The notes under the pieces were generated by a model that searched no databases, had not been told where the DNA came from, and saw nothing but the letters and a program-made list of their open reading frames with translations. Shown here piece after piece: positions 1-6,080 of a stretch of DNA of 7,544 bases (positions are counted from its first letter, which is position 1; the number at the start of each line of letters is the position of its first letter). The translations under genes and the position numbers were made by a program. The stretch is from Bacteroidetes/Chlorobi group bacterium ChocPot_Mid (GTDB taxonomy: Bacteria; Bacteroidota; Ignavibacteria; Kapaibacteriales; UBA2268), in the NCBI GenBank assembly GCA_003731675.1, contig RCNQ01000262.1, forward strand, positions 1 through 7,544, given 5' to 3'.

Positions 1-3000
1 ACGGTGTTTTTCTGTCTACCAACAGTGGTACAAGTTGGAGTCCAATTAATAATGGCTTAACGAATCAACAAGTTCAAGCTCTTGCTGTATCTGGGAACTA
101 TATTTATGCAGGAACTAACGGAAATGGTGTTTATCGTTCTTCTGATTTAGGTTCTAATTGGCAGTCGATAAATACTGGATTAACGAATTTACAGATAACT
201 TATTTATATGTTTCCGGAAATTATATTTATGCAGGAACATTCGGAGGTGGTATATTTCGATTGCCAATAAATGGCTCAACTTGGACTCAAGTAAACAATG
301 GCTTGACGACCCAAAACATTAATGCATTTGCATATAATGGACAATATTTGTTTGCAGGCGGTACCGGTCTTTTTGGAAGCACAAATAATGGCTCAAGTTG
401 GACATCACTTGGAAATTTTAATAATATTTGGATTCATACTATCGCTGTTTTAGGCACAGACGTCTTTGTGGGGACAGAGAATTATGGGGTATACCGCTCA
501 ACTGATAATGGAAATACTTGGACACAAATCAATAATGGATTGCCTAACTTGATTGTACAAAGTCTTTATGTTGTTGGTACAAGTATTTTTGCCGGAACTA
601 ATGGTGGAGTATATTTATCTACAAATAATGGTTCAAGTTGGAGCTCTACAGGGTTGAATTATGTTACTATGGCTTTTGCTACATTAGGCACAAACATTTA
701 TGCTGGGACTGCTGGCTTAGGTGTATACCGAAGACCACTTTCTGAGATGATGTCAACTGTGAATGTTACAATTACCTCGGATAACGCTTATGTATACGGT
801 TTCGGAGACATTCATGGAATAATTGATTATCACTACCCGGGTGTTTGTAATATAAACGCTGCTGAAATTTATTCACCAAACACTGGTACAGAGACTTATA
901 CCATTACAGGTAGCTTAAGCGGTAAATATATTTACATTGCTGCCTGGAGCGATGAAGCGGTGTATCAAGGAACGATTGCACAATTCAGTGATGGAAACAC
1001 CACAATACTGACAAGTCCAACATTACCCAACCCTTATGTGCATTGGGAGATTTATGCTACAGGAATTAACTTAAATCCTCAGTCGAATGATCCCGAGCCT
1101 ATAGCCCCAGCGTACATTCCTCGAAGAAATTCAAATTGTCCTACATTAAGTGAGATTAATACCCAAATAGCTATTGCAAATCAAAATGCTGGAAATCCTG
1201 CAAATACAAGCGTTGGGTGGGTAGGTACTACTCCTATCCCTGGTCGTGTTGGGGTATTGGCTTTCGGACCCAATAATGTTGCACATAACTATGGTTTTCC
1301 TCCTCTAACTGTTTCTGGCATAAACCAAAACGCACAATGGATGTGGTATAACCCAGATCCAACCAATATTACTCAACCATTTGAGACCGGAGATTCCTTC
1401 CCGAATTTTCCCGCTTCACTCTCAAGGGAATACTATATTTTTCGGGTTGGTCCGCTGGATTCTTTATTTAGCGATACTTGTATATGTATAGCTCCACCTC
1501 AAAATATGGTTGCGTGGTGGACTATGGACGAAAGTTCTAATCCTTCGAATGATCTTGCTGGATTTAATAACTCAGGTACCTGGATTAATAATCCGGCTCC
1601 TGTAAGTGGTAAAGTTGCAGGTGCCCTCAGGTTCTTTAATAATTACCTTGAAGTTGAATCTCATCCTGAGTTAGATTTTGGTAGAACAGATTTCACAATA
1701 GATGCTTGGATTTATACGGGTAATTGTAAAGAGGGAACAATTTCTCCAATTGTCGATAAGTATGATGTAAATACAAATATAGGTTTTGTATTTTACTTGA
1801 CTCAAAATCCCGTTGGTACATTATTTTTAAACTTTAATATTAATGGGACAACTTATACTAGCAGCACTCCAATCCAAATCACAAATCAATGGTATCATAT
1901 TGCTGTTACTGTATTAAGGAATGTTTCTTCACCTATTGGAATTTTTTACGTCAATGGGCAACAAGTTGGGACATTTACTCCTCTAAATGGAGGTCCAGTA
2001 TCAAATAATTTAAATCTATGGATTGGACGCTCTCGTATCTCAAACAATAATTGTATTATTTGGATTGATGAACTTGAACTTTTCAATCGTTCTCTTAATG
2101 CTTCAGAGATTTATAGTATTTGGGCTGCAGACAGTTGCGGTAAGTGCAAGTCTGCTTCTATCTGCATTACAAAATTTAACGATTTAAACGGAAGCGGTAA
2201 ACCAGACCAAAACGAGCCTTTACTTTATGGATGGACTTTTAATATTAAAGATAATAACAACAACTTGATAGGAACAATAACAACTAGTGAAAATTATAAA
2301 CCGTGTCTAAAAGTACCCGCCCCGGGTTCGTATATTATAACCGAAGTCTCACAACAAGGATGGATAACAACTACTCCAAATCCACAAACAATTACCGTTA
2401 CGCCTGGACAGACATATAATCTTATTTTTGGAAATCGTAAAGATACTTGTGTAACAGCTCCAAAAGGTATGCTTAATTGGTGGCCATTAGATGAAACATC
2501 TGGAACAACTGCTTATGATATTGCACGTTATAGTAACCCATCAAGTTTTGATAACAATGGTACTTGGGTGAACAATCCAACTCCTGTTCCAGGAAAGGTT
2601 GATGGTGCATTAAGCTTTAGTGGCAAGAATTATGTTCAAGTTCCCAATCATTCAGAACTGAATTTCGGTACTGGCGATTTTTCAATAGATGCTTGGGTTT
2701 GGACAAAAGCTACAACTGGTAGAAGAACAATTGTTGATAAGCGCGAGAAATGGAATACAAATGTTCTTGGCTACGAGGTATTTATAGAAAATGGTATATT
2801 ATCAATTCAACTTGCTGATGGTACATTTACGAATTATAGTTCAGCTCAATTTTTGGCTGATGGGAACTGGCATCACATTGCAATTACAGTAAAACGTAAT
2901 GATCCTCTCGGTTTAGTTTTTTATGTCGATGGAAATATTGTAACTAAATTAAATCCAACAAATCATCCCGGGAATTTAGATAATAAAGCTCCATTATTGA

Positions 3001-3434
3001 TTGGTGGAAATTTATTTGACCCTGATTATCATTTTATAGGTATAATTGATGAGGTTGAAATGTTTGGTTTTGTACTTCCTCAACAGGATATAGTAAATAT
3101 ATATAATGCCGGTAGTCTTGGTAAGTGCAAGCCAGCAATAACTAGTATTGGCGAATTCAACGTAATCCCTTCTGAATTTAAACTTTTGCAATGCTATCCC
3201 AATCCTTTCAATCCTTCAACAAATATCGAATTCTATTTACCTAAAGCAGAATTTGTCAAATTAAGCATCTTCGATATCCTGGGCCGTGAAATTGCGGTAC
3301 TGGTGGATGAAAACGTACAAGCCGGAAAGCATAGGGTCACATTCGACGCCAGCAATCTCCCAGCAGGCGAATATTTCTACCGCATGCAGGCTGGAAAGTT
3401 TCAAGAGACTCGCAAAATTATTTTGCTTAAGTGA
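1..3434 (+). CDS. Large multidomain T9SS-secreted surface protein (BNR-like propeller, two LamG-like domains, SdrB-like domain), 5' end missing
   Basis: The frame is open from base 3 with no stop to the TGA at 3432-3434, so the gene runs off the left edge. A TTG at 261 is only an internal codon. At least 1143 residues are visible. In order there are: about seven Asp-box/BNR-like repeats (bases 3-740, S-T-N-N-G-S-S-W type); an unassigned, probably beta-rich region (about 750-1470); a LamG-like jelly-roll (about 1473-2150); an SdrB-like domain with FNDLNGSGKPDQNEP (about 2160-2441); a second LamG-like domain (about 2442-3131); and a C-terminal T9SS type A sorting domain with YPNPFNPST (about 3174-3431). 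Known of the family: such C-termini direct export across the outer membrane by the type IX system, usually followed by surface attachment or release. Inferred role: adhesion or glycan binding at the cell surface. No catalytic motif was recognised. An intrinsic terminator follows. Confidence 0.93.
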   Translation, partial: GVFLSTNSGTSWSPINNGLTNQQVQALAVSGNYIYAGTNGNGVYRSSDLGSNWQSINTGLTNLQITYLYVSGNYIYAGTFGGGIFRLPINGSTWTQVNNGLTTQNINAFAYNGQYLFAGGTGLFGSTNNGSSWTSLGNFNNIWIHTIAVLGTDVFVGTENYGVYRSTDNGNTWTQINNGLPNLIVQSLYVVGTSIFAGTNGGVYLSTNNGSSWSSTGLNYVTMAFATLGTNIYAGTAGLGVYRRPLSEMMSTVNVTITSDNAYVYGFGDIHGIIDYHYPGVCNINAAEIYSPNTGTETYTITGSLSGKYIYIAAWSDEAVYQGTIAQFSDGNTTILTSPTLPNPYVHWEIYATGINLNPQSNDPEPIAPAYIPRRNSNCPTLSEINTQIAIANQNAGNPANTSVGWVGTTPIPGRVGVLAFGPNNVAHNYGFPPLTVSGINQNAQWMWYNPDPTNITQPFETGDSFPNFPASLSREYYIFRVGPLDSLFSDTCICIAPPQNMVAWWTMDESSNPSNDLAGFNNSGTWINNPAPVSGKVAGALRFFNNYLEVESHPELDFGRTDFTIDAWIYTGNCKEGTISPIVDKYDVNTNIGFVFYLTQNPVGTLFLNFNINGTTYTSSTPIQITNQWYHIAVTVLRNVSSPIGIFYVNGQQVGTFTPLNGGPVSNNLNLWIGRSRISNNNCIIWIDELELFNRSLNASEIYSIWAADSCGKCKSASICITKFNDLNGSGKPDQNEPLLYGWTFNIKDNNNNLIGTITTSENYKPCLKVPAPGSYIITEVSQQGWITTTPNPQTITVTPGQTYNLIFGNRKDTCVTAPKGMLNWWPLDETSGTTAYDIARYSNPSSFDNNGTWVNNPTPVPGKVDGALSFSGKNYVQVPNHSELNFGTGDFSIDAWVWTKATTGRRTIVDKREKWNTNVLGYEVFIENGILSIQLADGTFTNYSSAQFLADGNWHHIAITVKRNDPLGLVFYVDGNIVTKLNPTNHPGNLDNKAPLLIGGNLFDPDYHFIGIIDEVEMFGFVLPQQDIVNIYNAGSLGKCKPAITSIGEFNVIPSEFKLLQCYPNPFNPSTNIEFYLPKAEFVKLSIFDILGREIAVLVDENVQAGKHRVTFDASNLPAGEYFYRMQAGKFQETRKIILLK
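3..740 (+). repeat. Tandem BNR/Asp-box-like propeller repeats, about 40 codons each
   Basis: Seven copies of a unit beginning [VIL]-[YF]-x-S-[TS]-x-x-G-[ST]-x-W, then x-x-[IV]-N-x-G-L-T, then a hydrophobic strand ending in [YF]-A-G-T. The unit starts fall at about 6, 129, 252, 369, 489, 609 and 723, a spacing of 114-123 bases. The last unit (VYRRPLSEM) is degenerate and appears to close the array. The array already runs at the left edge, so more copies may lie upstream. Units of this kind form blades of beta-propellers of the sialidase/sortilin/YCF48-like type. The copies differ too much to look like recent slippage. Confidence 0.85.
1473..3131 (+). repeat. Internal duplication: LamG-like module repeated on either side of an SdrB-like module
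   Basis: Two segments of about 680 bases (about 1473-2150 and 2442-3131) encode parallel units. Both open with D-T-C, then A-P-x-x-M, then W-W-x-[ML]-D-E-[ST]-S. Both continue with G-T-W-[IV]-N-N-P-x-P-V and G-K-V-x-G-A-L, then a [VI]-D-A-W strand pair typical of concanavalin A-like/LamG folds. Both close with G-K-C-K. The copies are clearly homologous but diverged at the DNA level, so the duplication is old. The segment between them is the SdrB-like domain. The DTC and GKCK cysteines flanking each unit may form disulfides (inference). Confidence 0.82.
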
Positions 3435-3464
3435 ATTGCTATCTTAACATTGAAATTAATAAAT

Positions 3465-3504
3465 GGACTTGTCTCATTGCCATTGGGACAAGTCCCGCAT
3501 TTTT
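3465..3504 (+). terminator. Intrinsic terminator after the large surface-protein gene
   Basis: GGACTTGTC and GACAAGTCC are perfect 9-base arms. The stem extends inward by a G-U, a C-G and an A-T pair to 12 pairs around a 7-base loop (3477-3483). TTTTT follows at 3500-3504, five bases downstream of the stem. It lies 30 bases after the stop at 3434 and separates the surface-protein gene from the small gene at 3542. Confidence 0.85.
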
Positions 3505-3530
3505 AATAAATAAAGATAAACTAACTTTAA

Positions 3531-3537
3531 AGGAGGT
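3531..3537 (+). promoter_or_regulatory. Strong Shine-Dalgarno site AGGAGGT that fixes the start at 3542
   Basis: AGGAGGT lies four bases before the ATG at 3542, preceded by AA. It decides against the GTG at 3431, which would overlap the previous gene, read through the terminator stem and put 37 non-signal-like residues ahead of a clean signal peptide. Confidence 0.85.
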
Positions 3538-3541
3538 TTCT

Positions 3542-3958
3542 ATGAAAACCAAATTTTTCTTCTATCTGGCTTTATTAGCCGGGTTCGTTCTGCTCAGCAG
3601 CCTGTCCTTTTCACAAGAAAAGATGATGTCAAAAAGTGAACCAGTTCCCGGTGCAGAAATTACGGTTGAGCAAGTACCTGGACCAACAATAATTAAATCA
3701 AAACTAACTACAAACGACAAAGGTGAATTTACTTTGGTTGTAATTCCAGATCAATTCAAAAAGTTACCCGATGAATTTAAACTGAAATTTACTATCAAAC
3801 CTAAAGACCAAAATAAATTCCCAGCTGAAAATAATTTCGTTGTTGTTGATGTTAAAAAATCTGATGGACCAAACTTTAAGTTTTATCTTACCTTCAAAAA
3901 ATCAACAGAGAAATCAAACAAAGGTGTTTTCATCGTTAATGGTAAAGCACAAACCTAA
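3542..3958 (+). CDS. Small secreted protein, function unknown, possible beta-sandwich
   Basis: A 138-residue protein starting at the ATG that follows AGGAGGT. Residues 1-25 form a clear signal peptide: MKTK, a hydrophobic core, then S-L-S-F-S-Q with cleavage near residues 24-25. The mature part of about 113 residues is lysine-rich and has the form P-V-P-G-A-E-I-T-V-E-Q followed by T-N-D-K-G-E-F-T-L-V-V. This resembles the start of carboxypeptidase-regulatory-like or transthyretin-like beta-sandwich domains, but the match is by eye and weak. There is no catalytic motif, cysteine or lipobox. It has its own terminator on each side, so it is probably a single-gene unit, likely periplasmic or exported. 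It lacks a T9SS-type C-terminal domain. The gene is real, but its role is not recognised. Confidence 0.85.
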   Translation: MKTKFFFYLALLAGFVLLSSLSFSQEKMMSKSEPVPGAEITVEQVPGPTIIKSKLTTNDKGEFTLVVIPDQFKKLPDEFKLKFTIKPKDQNKFPAENNFVVVDVKKSDGPNFKFYLTFKKSTEKSNKGVFIVNGKAQT

Positions 3959-3974
3959 TATTGTTTCAATATAA

Positions 3975-4010
3975 GGGCAAAAGTATATTGCTTTTGCCCA
4001 ATTTTATTTT
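3975..4010 (+). terminator. Intrinsic terminator after the small secreted protein gene
   Basis: Perfect 9-base arms GGGCAAAAG and CTTTTGCCC surround a 7-base loop (TATATTG). The T-rich tail AATTTTATTTT follows directly. It lies 16 bases after the stop of the gene at 3542-3958. The A-rich sequence of the 5' side is weaker as a terminator for the minus strand. Confidence 0.88.
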
Positions 4011-4037
4011 ACGGCTAATTATTTATAGGTGAATTAT

Positions 4038-4889
4038 ATGAAAAAGTTTATTCCCTTTATATTAATTTTTTTAATCTCATATTCCATTGTATTTTCTCAA
4101 GAAACCAATTTTGATTTTGGGGCTAAAACAAATTTTGGTGCAACTTTTACTTCATTCAATACCAGTGAAGGTGATGATTCACATCTTGAATTGTTGCTGA
4201 GCATTTTAGCTAATGCAAATTATGAAGGAAGTAATTTTAATTTTGATTCAGAATTTTATATTCAGTATGGACAAATAGTTAAAAAAGATTTTCCCCCACA
4301 AAAAACTCAAGATAATTTTATACTTACATTAATGCCTTCATTTAGAATAATGGAAAAACCATGTGTGAGATTATTTTGGCAAGCAAAAGCTGAAACACAA
4401 TTGCGAAAAGGTTATCTTAATGATCAAGAGACAAATTTTGCTGACCCAATGTTTATAACAAACACACTATTTTTGGGTGAAAAATCAAAATTGATTGAAC
4501 AAACTGAAACACAACAATTTAATGTTACTTATGGAATTGGTTATTCATTTCAAAACATTATTAAAAAGCATTTCCAACTAACGAGCGAAACAACTCCAAG
4601 TAATAATGCAGAATTTGCCGATGGACCAACTGCAGTTTTGAATTTTAATTTTTCCAAAAGTATTAGTGAAAAAGTTAATTTTAATTCTTCATTTAACTCG
4701 TTGTTCCTTGCAAAAAAAGATTTTCTTAAAAGTACAAGCAATTCAAGATTTAGTTCACTTTTTCTTGCAAGTTTAGAAATTTACTTCTTTAGTATTGAAT
4801 ACAGCAATCGTTTAGTATACGATAAAGAATTGGGAAGTAAGCGCCAATTAGAACAATCGTTAGTGGTTGGTTTGAAATTGAATATTTAA
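4038..4889 (+). CDS. Probable outer-membrane beta-barrel protein, function unknown
   Basis: A 283-residue protein. The ATG at 4038 is preferred over the in-frame GTG at 4029 because AGGTGA (4027-4032) sits just ahead of it as a ribosome site and the signal peptide then begins MKKF. Residues 1-21 form a signal peptide ending S-I-V-F-S-Q before E-T-N. The mature chain has alternating polar/hydrophobic stretches with many N, F, S and T residues, for example NFDFGAKTNFGATF near the start and a final strand ending VVGLKLNI. This pattern is typical of Bacteroidota outer-membrane barrels. No named family (such as DUF481 or DUF3078) could be assigned with confidence. The terminal residue is Ile rather than the Phe/Tyr/Trp common in BAM substrates. 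It is preceded by a terminator and followed by an AT palindrome, so it is probably transcribed alone. Confidence 0.8.
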   Translation: MKKFIPFILIFLISYSIVFSQETNFDFGAKTNFGATFTSFNTSEGDDSHLELLLSILANANYEGSNFNFDSEFYIQYGQIVKKDFPPQKTQDNFILTLMPSFRIMEKPCVRLFWQAKAETQLRKGYLNDQETNFADPMFITNTLFLGEKSKLIEQTETQQFNVTYGIGYSFQNIIKKHFQLTSETTPSNNAEFADGPTAVLNFNFSKSISEKVNFNSSFNSLFLAKKDFLKSTSNSRFSSLFLASLEIYFFSIEYSNRLVYDKELGSKRQLEQSLVVGLKLNI

Positions 4890-4896
4890 AAAGTTG

Positions 4897-4926
4897 ATAA
4901 TTTTTTTTGGACCCAAAAAAAATTAT
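4897..4926. repeat. Perfect 14-base-arm AT-rich palindrome in the 4890-5032 gap
   Basis: ATAATTTTTTTTGG and CCAAAAAAAATTAT are exact reverse complements separated by AC. It lies 8 bases after the stop of the outer-membrane protein gene. The T-run is in the 5' arm, so this is not a textbook intrinsic terminator. Because it reads the same on both strands it could still end or pause transcription, or act as a protein-binding or cruciform site. A function is inference only. Confidence 0.6.
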
Positions 4927-4989
4927 TAAACAAATACACTGAAAAAATTTTAAAATAAAACTTGCGTGATTCCGTGATTTTTATTAATT

Positions 4990-5018
4990 TTGCAAGTAAG
5001 TGATTACTTAATTATAAA
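4990..5018 (+). promoter_or_regulatory. Candidate promoter of the tetR-type gene, overlapping its operator
   Basis: TTGCAA (4990-4995) and TATAAA (5013-5018) are 17 bases apart, a good spacing for a primary-sigma promoter, and lie just upstream of the ATG at 5033. The palindromic operator (4993-5010) fills the spacer, which is the classic arrangement for repression by a TetR-family protein. The Bacteroidota-type TAnnTTTG element was not seen, so promoter assignment remains tentative. Confidence 0.5.
4993..5010. promoter_or_regulatory. Palindromic operator 1, upstream of the tetR-type gene
   Basis: CAAGTAAGTGATTACTTA contains perfect arms AAGTAA and TTACTT around GTGA. The same sequence with two changes recurs at 5643-5660 ahead of the next gene. 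The size and symmetry fit TetR-family operators. Binding by the adjacent repressor is inferred from this duplication and the position. Confidence 0.78.
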
Positions 5019-5032
5019 TATTAAGACTTGAA

Positions 5033-5623
5033 ATGATGAGAGAAACGACAGAAATACGAAAAGAACAGATTAAAAAAGCGTTGTTGGAAATTATCGCAGA
5101 GCAAGGTCTGCACAACGTCTCAACCCGAAGACTCGCCGAGAAAATAGGATTTTCTGAAGGCGCAATTTTTCGTCATTTCAAAACTAAACGAGACATCATC
5201 AAAGGTATTATGGATGACATTGATGAAGTTTTGGTCGGAAAACTCAGAGATGTTGCTCTAAGTCCAATAAAAGCAGAACAAAAAATGTTCGAATATCTTT
5301 GCGAAAATGTCAAATACCTCAAGGAAAATCGTGGTGTAACAATTTTACTCTTTTCGGAAGCAACTCATCTTGGCGATAAGGAACTTAAAGAAAAGCTTAG
5401 TCAAATTTTATCTGAACAGAAACAATTTGTTATAAAAATCGTGAAGCAGGGAATAAATGAAGGGGTTTGGTGCAGCACAATCGACACCGAGGATTTTGCT
5501 CTGATTTATATGGGGATTCCTATTACTTTCAATATCGAATTTGTTTTGAACAAAAGCAATTTAAATATTGATAATTTTTGCAAAAGAATGTTCCCTATAA
5601 TTTTAAAGGCATTAAATAAATAA
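5033..5623 (+). CDS. TetR/AcrR-family transcriptional repressor
   Basis: 196 residues, the usual length for the family. The N-terminal DNA-binding domain is clear: residues 9-27 (helix with LLEIIAEQGLHNVS following) lead into the helix-turn-helix at about 30-49, S-T-R-R-L-A-E-K-I-G-F-S-E-G-A-I-F-R-H-F, followed by K-T-K-R-D-I-I. The C-terminal part (about 55-196) is the divergent ligand-binding/dimer domain, whose inducer cannot be read from sequence. Two ATG codons (5033 and 5036) are possible starts. No strong ribosome site separates them and the first is kept. Palindromic sites upstream of this gene and of the next one suggest autoregulation and control of the following cluster. TetR members usually repress until a small ligand binds. 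Confidence 0.95.
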   Translation: MMRETTEIRKEQIKKALLEIIAEQGLHNVSTRRLAEKIGFSEGAIFRHFKTKRDIIKGIMDDIDEVLVGKLRDVALSPIKAEQKMFEYLCENVKYLKENRGVTILLFSEATHLGDKELKEKLSQILSEQKQFVIKIVKQGINEGVWCSTIDTEDFALIYMGIPITFNIEFVLNKSNLNIDNFCKRMFPIILKALNK

Positions 5624-5642
5624 AATTTTTTATAAAAATATG

Positions 5643-5660
5643 CAAGTAAGTGAATACTTG
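5643..5660. promoter_or_regulatory. Palindromic operator 2, upstream of the FmdE-family gene
   Basis: CAAGTAAGTGAATACTTG differs from operator 1 at two positions. It has perfect 6-base arms CAAGTA and TACTTG around AGTGAA. It sits 18 bases before the ATG at 5679 and immediately before the ribosome site. TTATAA (5661-5666) follows directly, and an A/T-rich stretch (TTTTTTATAAAAATA) precedes it. A bound repressor would therefore block a local promoter or its elongation. The cluster may also be read through from the repressor gene, as no terminator is seen in the 55-base gap. Confidence 0.78.
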
Positions 5661-5664
5661 TTAT

Positions 5665-5670
5665 AAGGAG
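5665..5670 (+). promoter_or_regulatory. Shine-Dalgarno site AAGGAG for the FmdE-family gene
   Basis: AAGGAG lies eight bases ahead of the ATG at 5679 and supports that start. It is only a few bases downstream of operator 2. Confidence 0.7.
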
Positions 5671-5678
5671 AATTAATC

Positions 5679-5903
5679 ATGTTTGAACTACCTGAATGGA
5701 CTTTTGAATTTCACGGACATAGATGTCCTTTTATGCCTATCGGATATAGGATGGGCACTATAGCTTTAAGACTTTTAGGAGTTGAAAAAAGCAAAGACCA
5801 TCAAATGCATGTATTTTCGGAGATGGGTATAGGACACCCGCAGGGATGTATGCAAGATGGTATAATGTCTGCAACCGGAGCTACTTTCCAAAGGAATGAT
5901 TGA
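5679..5903 (+). CDS. FmdE-family protein, N-terminal part (frame broken, premature stop)
   Basis: As it stands the frame gives 74 residues. It matches the start of the FmdE family (named for a protein of the archaeal formylmethanofuran dehydrogenase operon): F-H-G-H-R-C-P at residues 11-17, then G-Y-R-M-G at 22-26, then G-C-M-Q-D at 56-60 and A-T-G-A-T-F at 65-70. His12, His14, Cys16 and Cys57 are the likely metal-binding positions by family analogy. No signal peptide, so cytoplasmic. The expected G-K-G that follows T-G-A-T-F is lost, because the frame shifts at 5888/5889 and ends at TGA 5901-5903. The rest of the domain lies intact downstream in other frames (to 6068). The repaired protein would be about 130 residues, a plausible length for a one-domain FmdE protein. 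The role in bacteria is not established. This window has no other methanofuran-pathway gene, so a formylmethanofuran role is not implied. Confidence 0.85.
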   Translation: MFELPEWTFEFHGHRCPFMPIGYRMGTIALRLLGVEKSKDHQMHVFSEMGIGHPQGCMQDGIMSATGATFQRND

Positions 5904-6068
5904 AAAACTTTACTATGGTAAAGTAGCCGCTATTTTTTGATATCCTGGAAAGAAGGATTAAGAGTAAATTACAAGATTAGCGACAAAAGGATTTTTGACC
6001 TTTTAGACATTGCAGAAAAAATTGTAAGCAAAAAAATAGAAGAATTTATGCAAATAATGGAAAATTAG
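5889..6068 (+). pseudogene. Detached C-terminal part of the FmdE-family gene (two frameshifts)
   Basis: From 5890 the frame shifted relative to the start reads K-G-M-I-E-K-L-Y-Y-G-K-V-A-A-I-F until TGA at 5938-5940, a natural continuation after T-G-A-T-F. The original frame is then open again from 5937 to TAG at 6066-6068, reading S-W-K-E-G-L-R-V-N-Y-K and ending F-M-Q-I-M-E-N. Loss of two bases (for example GG from TTCGGCAAA) at 5888/5889, plus loss of one T from the run at 5933-5938, explains everything and adds up to three bases. The coding-like continuation and the 12-base gap to the next ATG show that the gene originally ended at 6068. Either the gene is a recent pseudogene or the assembly has indel errors. 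Confidence 0.75.
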
Positions 6069-6080
6069 CTCAGGAAAATA

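Noticed and set aside
261..263. TTG as the start of the large surface-protein gene
   Set aside because: The same frame is open back to base 3 and encodes two further propeller repeats of the same type, so the true start is left of the window.
3..740. Repeats as a CRISPR or transposon-related array
   Set aside because: The repeats are in-frame coding units of about 120 bases with aromatic and Asp-box residues conserved at protein level, and there are no spacers or terminal inverted repeats.
3431..3541. N-terminal extension of the small secreted protein from GTG at 3431
   Set aside because: It overlaps the previous stop, covers a terminator hairpin, and hides a clean signal peptide that begins at 3542 right after AGGAGGT.
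4550..4741. Minus-strand open frame of 63 codons
   Set aside because: It lies wholly inside the outer-membrane protein gene, has no ribosome site or family resemblance, and looks like an antisense shadow.
5907..5924. Inverted repeat ACTTTAC-TATG-GTAAAGT, as a hairpin or third operator
   Set aside because: It falls in the coding sequence for K-L-Y-Y-G-K-V of the FmdE-family gene, does not match the CAAGTA operator motif and has no T-run, so chance is the simpler reading.
5933..5938. Programmed ribosomal frameshift at the T-run of the FmdE-family gene
   Set aside because: Two separate shifts would be needed and the first site (5888/5889) has no slippery sequence, so indels or assembly error are more likely.
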